In this document: in pieces, positions 1-14,200 of the stretch
Numbering within the stretch: the stretch's first letter is position 1
Layout of the letters: each line of letters begins with the position of its first letter
Assembly (NCBI GenBank): GCA_004194705.1
Contig: SADC01001361.1
Span: 345,432-409,431 of the forward strand
Source: Ditylenchus dipsaci
Lineage: Eukaryota > Nematoda > Chromadorea > Rhabditida > Anguinidae
Direction: 5' to 3'
DNA length: 64,000 nt
Notes under the pieces: model-generated
The model's input: the letters and a program-made list of their open reading frames with translations, nothing else
Database searches by the model: none
What the model was told of the DNA's origin: nothing
Made by a program: the position numbers and the translations under genes

Positions 1-405
1 TTTTATCAGTGTCAAGTTTTTTGCTATTATTGCACATTAGTATATGTTTGAAACCCATAAAACAATTTGTTCCCTTTTTGACTCAGAATTTTTTTTGTTG
101 GCCCAACGTGACGTCGCGGGGCTTCCGCACTATTTCGAAAAATTATGAAATATCAACAAAGCGTATTTTTCACTGTTTTACAAAAATTCGGGCAGCGGTG
201 TTCCTATAATGGTATTCTTAATTGTTAACAATTGTTAAGTACTTTTTTTACTGAAAAAGCCCCTACACTTTAGCTCAAAAGGACTAATTGAAAGCAATTG
301 TTGTGTGGCTGCATCAGCTGAGAGATGGCGAAGACGAGATAGTTCACTGGCCAGAATCTAAATAACACATGCATATTCCACTTAATCAGACCAACCACTC
401 TCAAC

Positions 406-2299
406 CTGTATGATGAGTCCAATTCTTAGCCTGAACATTTCCACAAATAAACGCGGTTCTGTGCGCACCAAAGATCCTAAGGATATTATAAGCTCCTGAA
501 ACCGTCAATTATACCTATCAGAATTTGTGTTTCAGCCCCCGAGGTAACACCTACCTGAGCCAATGTATAAGAGTTGGGATCATCTCCGAAGCAGCGATTC
601 CATATTTCCCGGAGTTCCTCTTTAGTCTTGGGGCAAGTGATGGCTTCTTCGTTCTTGGTCGGCATCCCAATAGTGATTTGCTTTTGTCTAACCAATAGAT
701 GGGTTACAGCTTTGGACAGCTCATCCAACTGCTTTCTTAGAAGGCCAGCCTGAGAAAAGTGAGAATGTAAATAAGCTTTTAGGTAGTTACTGTAAAACCC
801 ACGGTCAGTCTGACCCAAGCCCAATCTCTGGACTCACATGCCTGAAAATTGACTTTTACATTGTTTCTATTTGCGGATGTCGATTTTCTGGTTTTTCTGA
901 ATAATTATTGTGCTTGTGGTTATGTTAAGGTTACCTTGGTGTGAATTTCTTCGATGAGCATGTTGACAGTCACTCCACTTACTCCATTTAGTTTGGTGTC
1001 GAAGTCAGGACCCATTTTCAGCCTACAAAATGTATGGCCTTTGTGTGATGGAAAGATATGTGATCTTTCTTTCAATATTACCACAAGAAATGGACCAGAG
1101 AAGCTTGCTCATCCAGCACATTTGTTTCCGCCTGAATAATATAATTGACAAGCAATTCACATATATATTTTTTAAGATAGCTTACCAACATGTCCACCAA
1201 GTCTTCCACCTGCATGGATTCTGCAAATAAAAAATTTCAGATTTTTAAAAAAAGTTAGCGCATAAACATTTTATTTTAGAACCCTTAATTTTTTTAACGT
1301 TTTGCTCTCACTTTCTGAGATTTGACTAATTTGAGTAATACAAGCATAAAATTGTCACTGCTACCCATGTTATAGTTATGTCATTTTCTGTTAGAGGCCG
1401 CCCCGGCTTCATGAAGGGTGCAAACATGTGCGGTATCTCATCGACTGACAAAAATTGTACCAATATTTCGACGAATACGAATTCAGGAAGACAATTTGGT
1501 TTTCGTATGGGCCTTTGAGAAAAATAAATAAAAGAAAAACGTTAGTTTCTAATAGGGTTGTGAAACGAGCATATTGTCGAGTATATGCTTGAGCACATTG
1601 GTGAATATGCTTCGCTTATTAAAATAGAGCTCATTCATATTAAAGATTTTCTCAAATTTAGCAAAATTTTAGATAGCCATTTTTTCTATTTTTTCAAATT
1701 TTAACTTGAAATTGTCCCAGCTCTAAAAAAAACTATTCTCAGTGATATAAACAGCGTATTTTTGTTTTCCGACATAGTTCAGTTTGAGTGCACAGTTAAC
1801 TTTACAGTCAACTGTACAAGCACAGTTTACGGTCATCTGATATAAGCAATATAGTAGCATACGCTCGAAAAATACACGAATGCTGGAGCATATGCTCGCA
1901 ATCAATCTGCTCGATCATTTTCACAACTCTCGTTTCTGACAATTTGACCGAAAAGATTCTAGAAATATCAGTTTTGTAACGAACAAGTCATACCATACCT
2001 AGTTGACTGTGCCGAAGCCTGAATATTCTTTGTGTAAGTTAAATATTGAAATTATTTTTTCGATCAAAACAAACTTATTGCCAGAGTCTCCATTGACAGG
2101 TGAGCCAGAGTAAGAGGTGTGTAAATGTGGGGATGATTTCTGAAATCCAGTATTACTCAAAAGCTAACTCAAAATCTATTTAAAGCTACCTCTTCTCTCA
2201 TCTCCTGCAATGTCTTGAGACTAGCTTCCCCTTCCACTTGTTTACCACTATTGGCATCCAGGCTTGCATTTGCATAGGCCAAGCGCAGTTTTAGAAGGT
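406..2299 (-). CDS. PHKA: PHKA C-terminal exons
   Basis: Exons are 2190-2299 ([12 protein letters not shown]), 1186-1209 (24 nt, VEDLVDML), a short exon near 1085-1135 ([15 protein letters not shown]), 935-1022 ([12 protein letters not shown] and [10 protein letters not shown]), 803-841 ([13 protein letters not shown]), 555-749 ([18 protein letters not shown] and [12 protein letters not shown]) and 406-495 ([20 protein letters not shown]). All match PHK alpha in order (QADILxxLYxxKGxxWDT, VLLEELYxKAGExRx[35 protein letters not shown]). The last block favours alpha over beta. Exon 1186 may instead start at 1220, but only the shorter form keeps phase. A hAT MITE (1553-1931) lies in the intron. 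Confidence 0.93.
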
Positions 2300-5200
2300 C
2301 TAAATTAGACAAAAGTCATATTTACAAGTAAGAGACATAACTGATATGTGAATTTGTATAAATTTTTGAAAAAGAGGTTGGTTTCCTTCATAGGCTGATT
2401 CTATTTTCAGAAGATTTTTTCAAATCCAGAGTGTTTTCTATAATAATTTTGGGTGCAAGTCACCAGGAGGCGAAAATATGTTTGGGTTCCAGGGCAAAAA
2501 ATTTAGTTATTATACAAAAAAAGTTTTTCTTTTCAAGAAACAACCCCGTAGTGATAATCAAAATATCCGCGGATTAATCCGTATTCGTGGATAAAAGTAT
2601 AGTTTGTGATGAACCACAACTTTGATGTTTTGGTTCTAGCCAATTTTTCAACTTTTTTGAGCTGATTTTTCCTTTTTGTTTTTTATAGATATATGTCGGC
2701 GCTAGTTTTAAATACTACTTCAACTAGAAGTAGTATTTAAAAGACTACTTACGCATTTAGGCAAGGGCAGGCCAGCGTATGTTAGGGCGGACTTATATGT
2801 GTTTTCCTAACTGCAAAAAGTGTGAAAAAAAATAACATGTTCGAGTCAGAGATATATATTTGTGAAAAATGACGACTTACTGCACTACAACCCATTTTTT
2901 TCATTTGTAGCTCTGCGTTTTAGCTTTCAGATACCGTATCTCCTCATATTAACGCGCTCCTTGGAAACCTCCAAAAATTAGCAGCGCCCCCCTTAATTAA
3001 CGCGCCGTCCTTGGATCCTCTAGTGTTTTGTGCATTCGACCGCGTTTTTTTAGCATGAATACCGTTTTTTATTTTCGGGTTTTTTCCACTAAAGTGGCCC
3101 GTTTATTGCGAAGTGCGTGTTTATTTTTCAAAGCACAGCACATTGCTTTCAGGTGTAGGGGATCATTCCGAAGCGACTTTTAGAGCTACAGGTGCTGCGC
3201 GATGACGTAGGCAGGATAAGGAAAGTAGTTAAATTTTGAAAAATTTATTCAGTATGATGTTTTTAACCAAGAATTGCAAGTTGTTCAATGTATTTGTTGG
3301 ATTTTGTGTTGTTTCAAAATTTGAGTGAAGCTTTATTGGTTTTCAAATTTCGGTCAAAATTTCTTTTCAGATAGTTAAAAAAAAACGCGCGTCCGTTCTA
3401 ATTAACGCGCCCTTTACCGAAAAAGGCGTCCCCTGGAGGGCATCCGAAAAATAAACGCTCAAAATTATTACAAAACTACAAATGAACACACATTTTATTC
3501 TTTGATATGGAATCGCTTAAAATCACGCATTATCTTTACCGCACTGCCCTCATGTAAAAATTTATGCTTGTTTGAAAGCCCTGAATGTGTCAATTGTATT
3601 GGACAATACATAGTTGGAGATTGATCGGCGGACTTTATGCATTTTATCCGTATTCGAGGATATATATTTCCGTGATTATTACTGCGGATATTTATTTTCC
3701 CCTTGGCTACGTCACTGCGGTACGTGACAAAATTTGCTCGCGCCAAAATTTGCTCGCGGCCAAAATTTGCTCGCGGCCAAAATTTTCTCGCGCCAAAATT
3801 TGCTCGGCCATAATTTGCTATGGTAGGTCTTTAATTAATGTTCCAGATCTAACCTCGAGAGACGAAATACATTCTTAATCGTCTAGATTAAGCCTCAATG
3901 ATCCCAAACCATCTTCAATGATCTAGAAAACTAGTGAGTTGACTAGGGTTTGCAGGCGCCTATCGGCGCCTATGCCGTCCGGGAATATTAGTGCTTCGGG
4001 CACTATTCCTGTGGTTCGGGAACATTAGTGGTTCATGTATATTAGCAGCTCGGGCAGATTAATCGTTCGAGTACATAATGGTTAGGGTAGATCATCCACC
4101 CTACCTGTGAACACACCTACTCTACCTCGCCTATCCTTGCCTGCCCTTGCTTATCGTAACCTATTTTCGCTTACCTCGCCTATCCTCGCCTACCTCGCCA
4201 ACCCTCACCTATTTCGCCTACTATAACGTACACCTGACCTGAACCCCAGGGTGTACGTTATATCAAAGTTTGACTGCAGAGATTCCACCTGAACACTTAA
4301 ATTTCCTATCTGGCTACCTACCCACCCTAACTGGACATTTACCTACCCTACCTGGCAGAAAAAGCATTGCCAGAAAAGTGGACTTCAACACAAAAATCCA
4401 CCTTAAATTCAGGCTAAAATCCACCATCACCAATTTGGATGGCAAAGAAATTTTTTTTAGAAGTCACTTTGATTATACGTGTTTAAAAGAAAGCCAAGAC
4501 TTGGTGTACTTGAGGGTTCCGCAAAAATATCTGATATTAGTTCGCAAAGATGGCAGAAAATTAGACTCAAACAAAAAAATGTGCCGAAAAACCCCGTTTT
4601 GGGCCGTCCACAGTGGTGTTTTTAATTCACATAATGGTAATAATTAACTATCATTCATAATTTTGCCAAGACGAACAGGTGGACTAATTATCTGGTGGTA
4701 AAAGAGAGCACAGTTGACTTTCCTAAAATGAACTACAACAACCGTTTTTATTCATACATCTGAGACAAATAACGAAAAACTGAGAGGTTTTAACAATTTT
4801 TTCAACACATCAATGATCCTTCTTGTTAAACTTCTTGCTCCATGAAGCTCCACCAGGGCGAGAATCCTCTTGTCTGCTTCTTGGCATTACCTTCTTTTCT
4901 TAGATGCTTGCTGACCACGGATACACTGCTCATAAGTATGATCGCTCCGGCTCCATTCACAGTTTTCTTCTTAGCTAAGACTGCGTAGACCTATATAAAA
5001 AAGTAAGCCAATTTGAGATATATGAAAGGAGAAGTGATGGAGAAAGTCCCGTCCAGATGAATATTGGCTATTTCGACAGCCCAGTCAAGGCTCGAAGCAC
5101 GCCTGAAGATCATCACCCTGTAATGAACAAAAAATAGTGAATCACGCAAGACGTCACAAGTCTGATTACCTATCAGGATCAAGCATATTCTCTCCTGAGC

Positions 5201-8200
5201 CAGCCAAGAGAAACAGCTCAGTCTTGACATCATCGTAGCATTTGAACTCATGCGGAAAGTACACGTCTGCACTCAGTTTGCTTGAACCAATGGAATTTGT
5301 TGCTTGACTCGTTCTCTTCTGACTTGTTTTCTGAGAGCACTTTGCTTAGATTCGCTGCAACCATCGTCTAAAGTTCTTGAAGCTGTTACGTGAAGATCTA
5401 TATGGGCCTCTAAAACCAATCAGCTAGTATTCCTTAAAACGCAACAGTAAACTCTAAAATCATACATCTTGTGTTTCGAGTTACATGGTAATTGTGCAGC
5501 ACCATTTAGGCTGATGCTAGACCATGTCAGACAGATCTAGACCATTAAGGGTAAATCTGGAACACTGAGAAAAAAATTTAAACCCGAGCAAATTATGGTT
5601 GAGCAAATTTTGTCCGAGCAAATTATGGCCGAGCAAATTTCGGTCCGAGCAAATTTCGGCGCGAGCAAATTTTGGCCGCGAGCAAATTTTGACCGCTTTG
5701 GCGGTTTGGCACTTTTGCTTCAAATCAATAAATGAATAAAATAAACGTTTTGGAATGTTTGTAGCAGTGGTGCACTCGCATAAATACTCAGAAAAGTCAA
5801 AAATAATGAAAAACGCACAAAATAACTTGAATTTGTGATTTCGCTCATTGAATTGATCTAGGATAAACAAATTGGATTTTACAAGTTTGGTACTGCATTC
5901 TACACACATCCATTTATTTAGCATTTCTAACTTTGAAAAAATTGTAAAAACTAGCTAACCATTATCATTGCTGTCCAGAGCTATCGAACGGTGTCTCATG
6001 GAAGCTCGGTGGATCTCGCGGAATTGCTTTGACCATCTGTCTTTGATAGAGTCCCCTCGTTTTAGAGTCAATGATCCCCCACCTGTAAAAGAATGGATTG
6101 CATGTGGAGTACAGAGTTAACAATATTGCAATTACTAGTTTCCAGTGGAGTTTCGGGCACGGCTACTGGCAAGCTCCTTGGCAATGCTGCTTTTTCCACG
6201 CCAAACAAGTCTTCGATGATGGACTCGTGCAGTTCTAGCTTGCTCACTAAATGGAGTTTCCTGATTTTTTTCACTATGATAAAGTAGGGGTTGACATTAA
6301 CTACCTGAAGTAGTGCGGAAGAATTCTGATATGTTTTTCATGACAACTCTGAAAAAAGATTATTGGTGAAAAAGATTAATGCAACGCTTTCTTTCGAATA
6401 TTTTTTCTGCGCGTCGCTTCGAGGCAATTTCTAAGTTGGACATGAAATTATGACCTTAAGTAAAAAAGAGCAAACTTTTTTCGTAGGTTTCAAAACGCTG
6501 ATTTTTAAGTTTGAAAGCTATCAGACAAATGGTTCGATCTCGGCATATAAATTCCATAACTAAAATTTGAGTAGCAAGCAACGAAGGGGCTATCATCGAA
6601 AATATGCAAAAAACACAAATGCCGAAAATACATTTTTGATGGGTAATCCTTTTTCTTGGGCAAATATACTTTTTTTTTGGCAAATTTTACTCTTTTTTTG
6701 GGCAAATTTTTCTTTTGACTGATTTCATTATTCTTTCTCATCTTTTTTCAGTAACGATTACATCATTTTGAGGCCCTGCGCTTTAAACTGGTTACCTGGC
6801 ACCGCCGATGTAGCCATTCTTAATCTTTTTGATGGCTCCCAATACAGTGGATTTTTGGCGGCGGTTCATCAAACTGGGTGCCAGCACACACGAGTCCTAA
6901 GACCAAATTCACCATTATTATACAAAGCACCCAGAAAAACTAAAATTTCGCTAACCGTTTGCAACATATTTTTGGATATCATCAGTACCTAAACCGAAAA
7001 ATATGTCAAAAACCGCCAAAAATGCCTAGTAAAAGTTACCACTAAAGGTCTTCCTGAGATGGACACACTATTCCAAGCTAAATAACATTTATATCATCAA
7101 AGCATTGCAAATAAATATAAACTCACATGTGTAGATATACTGTAGCTCTGAGCTAAAACCATTGATTATTGTCACCTGATGACCTCATGCAGCAACTCGA
7201 AGTCAATTTTTACTTTTATTTTTACCTTTTTTATTTTTTAAAGGGGCATAGTCACCTTTTTTGAATTTGTCCCGCAAATTTAAAATTTTTTCCGAATCAT
7301 TGAACTTTTGAACAGATTTTTCAGCTCGGTTTCTAACAAAACAAGGCCTAGAATTTAATTTCAGGTATATTTTTGTTAGAAGTCAAGTTAAAAAATCCGT
7401 AAAGAGGTTCAATTATTCGGGAAATTTTTTCGAATTGGCGGAAAAAAATTTGTAACAGGTGACCATGCCCCTTTAAATAAAAGAGATAGCCTGGTCAAGA
7501 CGGAAAAACATACCGATTGTGGAATAGAAAATAAAAGCCGTGTTTTGACATTATATTTGACCCACTTTTTGGTAACTGCTCTTAGGCAAGTTTCCTCTAA
7601 ATTTGTAGCTGATCTTGCTGGCTACATATTGAGTGGTAACTTGGACGACAGCAGTCTTCATAAAGTCGGCTAAAAACAATACCAAAAAATGATTTTGAAT
7701 AAGGGGATCATCATTACTGAAAGTTTAACTGTAGGCATATAGTTGACCACCTATGACTCTGACTTGCTATTATTTTAGGACTCAAACAAATGTATGTGAA
7801 GTTAGAATTAGTGCTGCGCATTTGTGTTTTTGCGATGTTGCGATGCGATGTTTTTGGGTCCGAGGACTTGCGATGCGATTTTGCGATGTTTCAAAACTTT
7901 GCGATGCGATGTTGCGATGCAATGTTTAAGGCAAAATTTCGTGCGATGTTGCGATGTTTGCGATGCGATATATCGCATCGCACGCAGCACTAGTTAGAAT
8001 TTCTATTCGTATCAGCGAAAACCTAAGTGTAAGGATTGCCCAGCTTCCTTTCCCGCATTCCAGCGAATTTCCTATAGGAAACTATAAGGGAATATTTCCA
8101 GAGAAATCTCGCCAGAAAAGATTCATTTGAATCGTAATTTGTCTCGTGAAGAAACATTAGACACGGGGCAGCAATGCACAAGAAATTCAGTGTTGATATA

Positions 8201-11200
8201 TTTTTCTGAATTTAGCTCTTGTGCATTGATGTTGCCTCGCTCCAATGTTCCTTGTATGAGACTCTCCAGCGATTCTATTAGTGAGAAGTCCGTGGGCCAG
8301 TTCTCGCCAGCTCAAACCCATGAGTCTTTTCCTTCCAGCGATTCTCTCGCCAGCGTTGGCCTTGGCTATATCAATCTCTCTGATCTTTCTAAAACAGAGT
8401 TGGCCAATATAGTAGCTAGTCTATTATCCAGTCGAGGGTCTCAGACCCCATCCAGTCCTACTTTAAATCATGTTAGGGTTGATACTCCTAGAGCGTTCCA
8501 ACTTCCAGTCCTACCGAGTTGATACGCCTAGTGCGCGTCCTCATCCAGAGCCCGTGCCTAACGGCCGGGGTAATCTGCATGTGGCTGTGGTATTTGTAAT
8601 TTAGAAAAGTGCGATTACCTCCACTCATCCATCAGAATCCGTATATCATACATCAGATGTGACCTACGGCGGTCCATAAACTAAACTACTTGAATAACTA
8701 ATTGTACAATGAGGACACAAAGTGACGCGGAAAGGTTTGTTTTTCTTTACCTATTCGTATCTATTTTTTTCACATTTTAGAACGTTCACAATGAATCCGC
8801 ATACGCACCACATGCGGGTGCACCGAAGAACCGAGTAAATAGGAAAAAAATTATAACTTTCATATATCAGAGCCGTAGATTACCTTATCTAAATTCTTGC
8901 TAGAAGAAAACGGGGAACTTCTTGATTTACCCAGTATAAAGTGGAGGTACCTTTTATAGTCTTTATTATCGAGCTAATTTGGGGCAAGAAGCTGAAAAGA
9001 GTAGCGAAAGTTAAAAAAATAGGCGTCCGCTCGAGAAAAATTCTAAATGTTTGAAATCCTACGCACCCGAAACGAATTTTTGTCTATTGTGAGCATCCTT
9101 CTGCATCGTCTTCCGCATCCGCATGTGGACCGCACTGTGGATGCATTGTGAACACAGAAAGAAGCATGTGCCTGCGGTGCGGGTGCGTGTGCGGAAGAAA
9201 AACTGATCACTGTGAAGGAGCGCTGTAAATTTCGAAATTTCGGCACTGGGCACCGGCCTGCAAAATCTTGGCACGGGGCACCGACCTCTAAAATTTTGGC
9301 ACCGGTGCCATTTACACCACTGTTGTGAACATAGTGTTGCAAGAAAGGTCAGCAAAAAAAGTGGGATTTTTTTCGCATCACATTGCTTCATAGTTAGACA
9401 TGTGGTAAAAAGAGACAAGAAGATAACTGATTGCAATAAAGCATTTCATACCTGTGGGGTGAAAACCACAAATTTTTGGCCCAGATGATATAATTTGGAA
9501 GTAGCTAGTAGCTCAACATCTCGATCCATAGGTCTGCCAGTTAGGTTTAGTTTGGCTGATTTTCCTACTCTAAACTAGGCTATACAGACATAGTTCCAGG
9601 TGTGATTATGTGAATTACTGATTAAGAATCCTCTGTAGTTTGAAAGCAGGCTGAATGGAAAACACTGGGTCGATTTCATTGATCAGCTGCACGTGGATGC
9701 CACTTTGAGCCTGAAAACAGGCATTACTTTTTCGACTGTCAAAATCAATATTTTTTGCCTATTTTGTAAAAAATTGTTAGTACAGTCCACTCTCGATACA
9801 GTGTAGTGCGCGGGGACTGGGAAAATATACACTATATCGAGAGTTACACTATATCGAGGGTACACTATATCGAAGGTTTCCCAACAAAACAGTCAATGTT
9901 GTACACTATATCGAGAGTTTTCGCCTTAATGACCTGAAGCCCAAATCAAAAAGATATTTTATTCGACAAAAATAATAATGGTACCATGTGAGAAATGAAT
10001 TAACGGTTAGACGAGAAGTAACTGGTCATTTTTGATGTACATTTATGGCTTGTTCACGTTGTTCGAGTTAGTGTTAGAGTTCGGGTAAGAGGTGTTCATG
10101 TACTCAAAAATCCGAATTCTAACTCGAAGGTGTTCATGTTCATCGAGTTAGTGTTCGAGGTCGCGCTTGAACGTGCTTATGTATATAGCTCAGATGGCTC
10201 AGAATTTCGGCCCTGAGCGGTCAAAAGCCACTAAAAGTTAGTTTTCAGGCCGTTTACTACAAGGGAATCCGAGTTATATGCATCATCACCTTCAAATTCG
10301 ACCTCGAACTCGAGGTACGTCAACACCCTCGAGTTAGAGTTCGAGTTCGGATCAGAGGTGTTCACGTAATCAAAAACCCGAACTCTAACTCGAACTCTGA
10401 CTCTAACTCGAACAACGTAAACAAGCCATTACATTATCATGTTTCTGTTTTTCGCCTCTCTTCGTAAAAATATTCTTCTGATGCATCGGCAAAACTAAGC
10501 ACCGCATGATCATCAGAATGCTGTTTTATATAATGACTGGCAAAATCAAACGCTCTATAAGCTTTCAACCGTCTCTTAATTGTTTCACCTTCACTGCCCT
10601 TCACTACATTTCTTTTCGGTTCTTTCAAGCTCGGCAAAAAAGATCCAAGAATTCAATTGTAGCTCATCGTACCCTCTTATTAATGAATTTGGCGCTTTTA
10701 TTTTTGGCAACTTCCATTGCTGATTTCTTCTAGTTCAAAGTAATCAAACCTCACTCTTTTTCAGTACTTATTGCTCAATTTGCAAAAAACGGATAAATTT
10801 ACATTTTAGAGACAGCAATTTCAATAAAATTAGAAAATGTACACTTTATCGAGAGCTGTTTTCTTTGTCGGGACCGCAAAAAATATACACTACAGTCTAC
10901 TCTCGATAAACTGGCACCCCTGGGGACAGCCTGGGGTGCCAGTTTGTCGGGGGTGCCAGTTTAGTGGGATGTTACTTTGCCTAATTTCTCTGTCGGCCAG
11001 CCAAATAGGGCCTTTTCAAAGTGCCAGTTTATCGAGGATGCCAGTTTATTGGAGTGCCAGTTTAACGAGAGTAGACTGTATATCGAGAGTTACACTGTAT
11101 CGAGAATGCACTATATCGAAGGTATGGTTCCTTATGTTCTTAAATTAACCAACCAAGTCGTAAAAAACATACACTGTATCGAGAGTTACACTATATCGAG

Positions 11201-14200
11201 AGTGGACTGTAGGTGGAAAATACAGTCGAGTCTTTCATTAACATACGCCGCAAAAGTTCGTTCCCGTTATGGTCTGCCACTTTTTTAGCCCTATTTTTCA
11301 AACTTTTTCCAGATCTGGTTTGACAGTTTTGTCGCAAATATCGCAAGGATCCGATTTTGAAGATCATTTTTGCAAAAAAACGATGATTTTAACATTTAAA
11401 ACGCAAAAACTGCCATTATTATCCTTTTTTTTGGATTTAGGTACCGTATTTACTGTATTAACTCCCCACCCTCTAATAAGTCCCCACCCTACGGACCTTA
11501 TATCTCAGCCTAGAGTGAACATTTCGCAAATCTGTTTTTGCGTTTTCTTAGTTGCTGCGAGTTTACCTGATTACACTTTTCAGATTTTGGTTGAGCACCC
11601 AAAAATCTCAAAATCGACCTCAAAATTTTTCGATTTTTTAGAGGTTGAAAAATAACTCCCATGGGGACTTAATACAGTAAATACGGTATATGTTAATGGG
11701 AGTCTTTGCTTTTTAAATGTTAAAATAATTGTTTTTTGCAATAACGATTGGCAAAATCGGAGTCCTTGCGATATTTCGTACAAGACTATCAAAACAAAAA
11801 AATTGAAAAAATGGGGCTAAAAAAGTGTCAAACCCTAGGAGGGAACAAACTTTGAGGGGGACTCAGCTGTATTTATAAGCCATGGCCACAGCTGATAGCT
11901 AAAGCGGATACGGTAAGTTTAGGTTCACAAGTAATTTTTTTGTAGATGGTCAACATGTATGGGCAACAAAAGCACATTGGCGCCAAGGAATGCAGTGCAA
12001 CCACTATTAAAACGAAAAAAAAAGATCAAAAGATAAAAAAGATCAATTGTTGAGTTGCATAAGAGCAAATGCTAATCTTCCTGGCACTGTTTTTTTCCAA
12101 GAATTACTAATTTGGACCACATAAGATTTTTAAGGAGTCGCACAAAATTTTGTAAATTTCGTGTTTCTTGGCATTGTTTTGCGGCATTTCAGAAAGTTAG
12201 AAAATTAACATCAGATCTAAAAGTAACTTTACTTACAAGTTCTTGTTGCACTTCCAGGCTCTAAAGACAAAAAATAAAGAACCTAATAAGAATAAGATTT
12301 TCGAATAGAACTACCTCAGCCAGCATAACCACTTAAAATAGACCTTTTTCAATCAACAAAAAATTTAATAAAGTCCATCATACCTTGAACCTCACAAGGC
12401 CTCTTCTCCATGGCCGATAATCTGCGGCTCAAGGGGTCTAGTTCTGCTGGCAACAGAAACCCATCATGAAGCAGACAACACAAAACATACAGTGACTGGG
12501 CCCACAGGAATGGGCTGAAAGATCATGTATGGTCTAACAAATCCTTCTCCTCATGTGGTAGAGTACTTACGTGGCTCCTGAAGGAACTCTGTCCTGAGAT
12601 CCATGGTCTACCCTCTCCAATTCCACCCTTTCAATGGGCACCTGCAATTGTACTCGAGATTAGTAAACAAGAAAATGCAAGGGAAGTGATTGAAAAGACC
12701 TTGTAGAGCTCAGGGATTAGTTGGATGAAACTGTACTTGGGAATGGCCACTTCTTGCTGCTGCCCTGCACTACCTTTTGAAGTGGCCTTCTTGAGCTCTG
12801 GGACAACTATCTGCAATTGTGAACACACTATATTTGTACAGTGGCAAAAAGGCACTCGATCATATTTTATTTGTTTATGCGCCATTGTCTACTAGACAAC
12901 TGATCTTTTGCGTGATGGCCTAATGAGTTGCAGACTTGACTTCACAAGGTCTTAGCTCGATAACTATTTGTGTCATTGTGTTATTGTCGCTACTAGATTT
13001 AATTATGAATATTCTGGATTTGCTGCCGAGAAAATATAGAATATTATTTTTATTACTGGAATTGACAAAAGTTGCTATCTGCCACCATATTTCGGATTCG
13101 ACCCAAGAGTCCCAGGACCGCCTCTGCCACCACAGGTAAAAATTAATTTCTGAATTTTTCAGAGAAAAAGTCATTAATCAAAAAACACCGCAGAATTTAA
13201 GCCTTAAAACTGCTGCTCGGGCAAATCGGGCAGTGACTCACTGAACAGCAGGTTTATTGGCCGCTAGGGCCAAATATTTATAAATTTGTAAAGTACATCT
13301 GTTCTGATGTAAGTACATCGGAAACAAATACGAGGCGAAAATCTAAAAGCACAGCTCTGCCCAGGTTATTTATCAGGTTGTCCAAAAATTCTTGCACTGG
13401 GCCTAAATGACTAGCATTTGGATATAGATTTTTTGGTGCAAAAAGGATATTTTCGGTGCAAATATACTTTTTTGCGCAAATTTTGTTTTTGCGGTTTTCT
13501 AACACGAAACTAAATTTGCGCCACAAACATTATAGCCAAAAACAAATTTAAAAAACCTTAAAATCCATAATAAAGTGAATAAAAAATTTCTCGGTGTTTT
13601 TAAGTCGTAATTTTTTTTTCTTTTGATCATCATGTAGCCCTGAATCTCTAGTTTCTGACAAGCCATCAACTGACCCTGAAAAAAAATTGAGAAATACCCA
13701 TTTTTATGAAAGAGGAGTTGTTCCTAAAAACGGGTATTTCTCAAACTTTTATCAACAACAAGGAGTCAGTTGATAGCTTATCAGAAACAAGAGATTCAGG
13801 GCTACATGATGATCAAAAGAAAAAAAATGTAAGACTTAAAAACACTGAGAAATACTCATTTTTACGATTTGGCGGGGTAAATGAATGATTTGGCGGGGTA
13901 AAAGAATAATTTGGCTGGTGAAAGTACTTACACCCTTTAAAAAATACCACTTTTGCTCTAAAACCACCAATTTTTAAATTTTTTTGCTATTTTTTTTTTG
14001 AATTTTTTCATAAAAGTCTGAATTTTTTCATTTAAATTTCTTTGTTATTTATGCTTTTTTATAGGAGAAGAAACTTTATATACGCATCGCCGAAGTCACA
14101 GGTTAGACTTCCACTGGGTGAAGCCCTCATTTTTTACTTTCTTCGTTTCAAAAATTGGTGTCAAAATTATATCTAACAAGATCATCAACGCTGGGTTTCA

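Larger units (their letters stand above)
9783..11209. mobile_element. pogo-like element with internal transposase remnant
   Basis: The ends CAGTCCACTCTCGAT and ATCGAGAGTGGACTG are flanked by TA. Subterminal regions repeat TACACTATATCGAGAG several times on both sides. It contains a pogo/Tigger-type C-terminal fragment (10437-10637), a nested GGCTTGTTCACG element (10047-10437) and a nested smaller pogo MITE (10893-11078). Confidence 0.7.

Noticed and set aside
555..749. Coiled-coil nuclear pore protein (TPR-like) for the [12 protein letters not shown] exon
   Set aside because: Exon order did not fit. The downstream [10 protein letters not shown] exon and the upstream PHKA exons show it is PHKA.
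4270..4647. 125-codon plus-strand frame as a FLYWCH-type protein
   Set aside because: The Cys/His spacing of FLYWCH is absent. It lies inside the MULE remnant and I cannot support a function.
7790..7993. Open frames rich in RCD/SHR repeats, and similar ones at 30635-31051
   Set aside because: Both strands are open over a GATGCGAT/GCATCGCA repeat array within hAT MITEs, so they are not genes.
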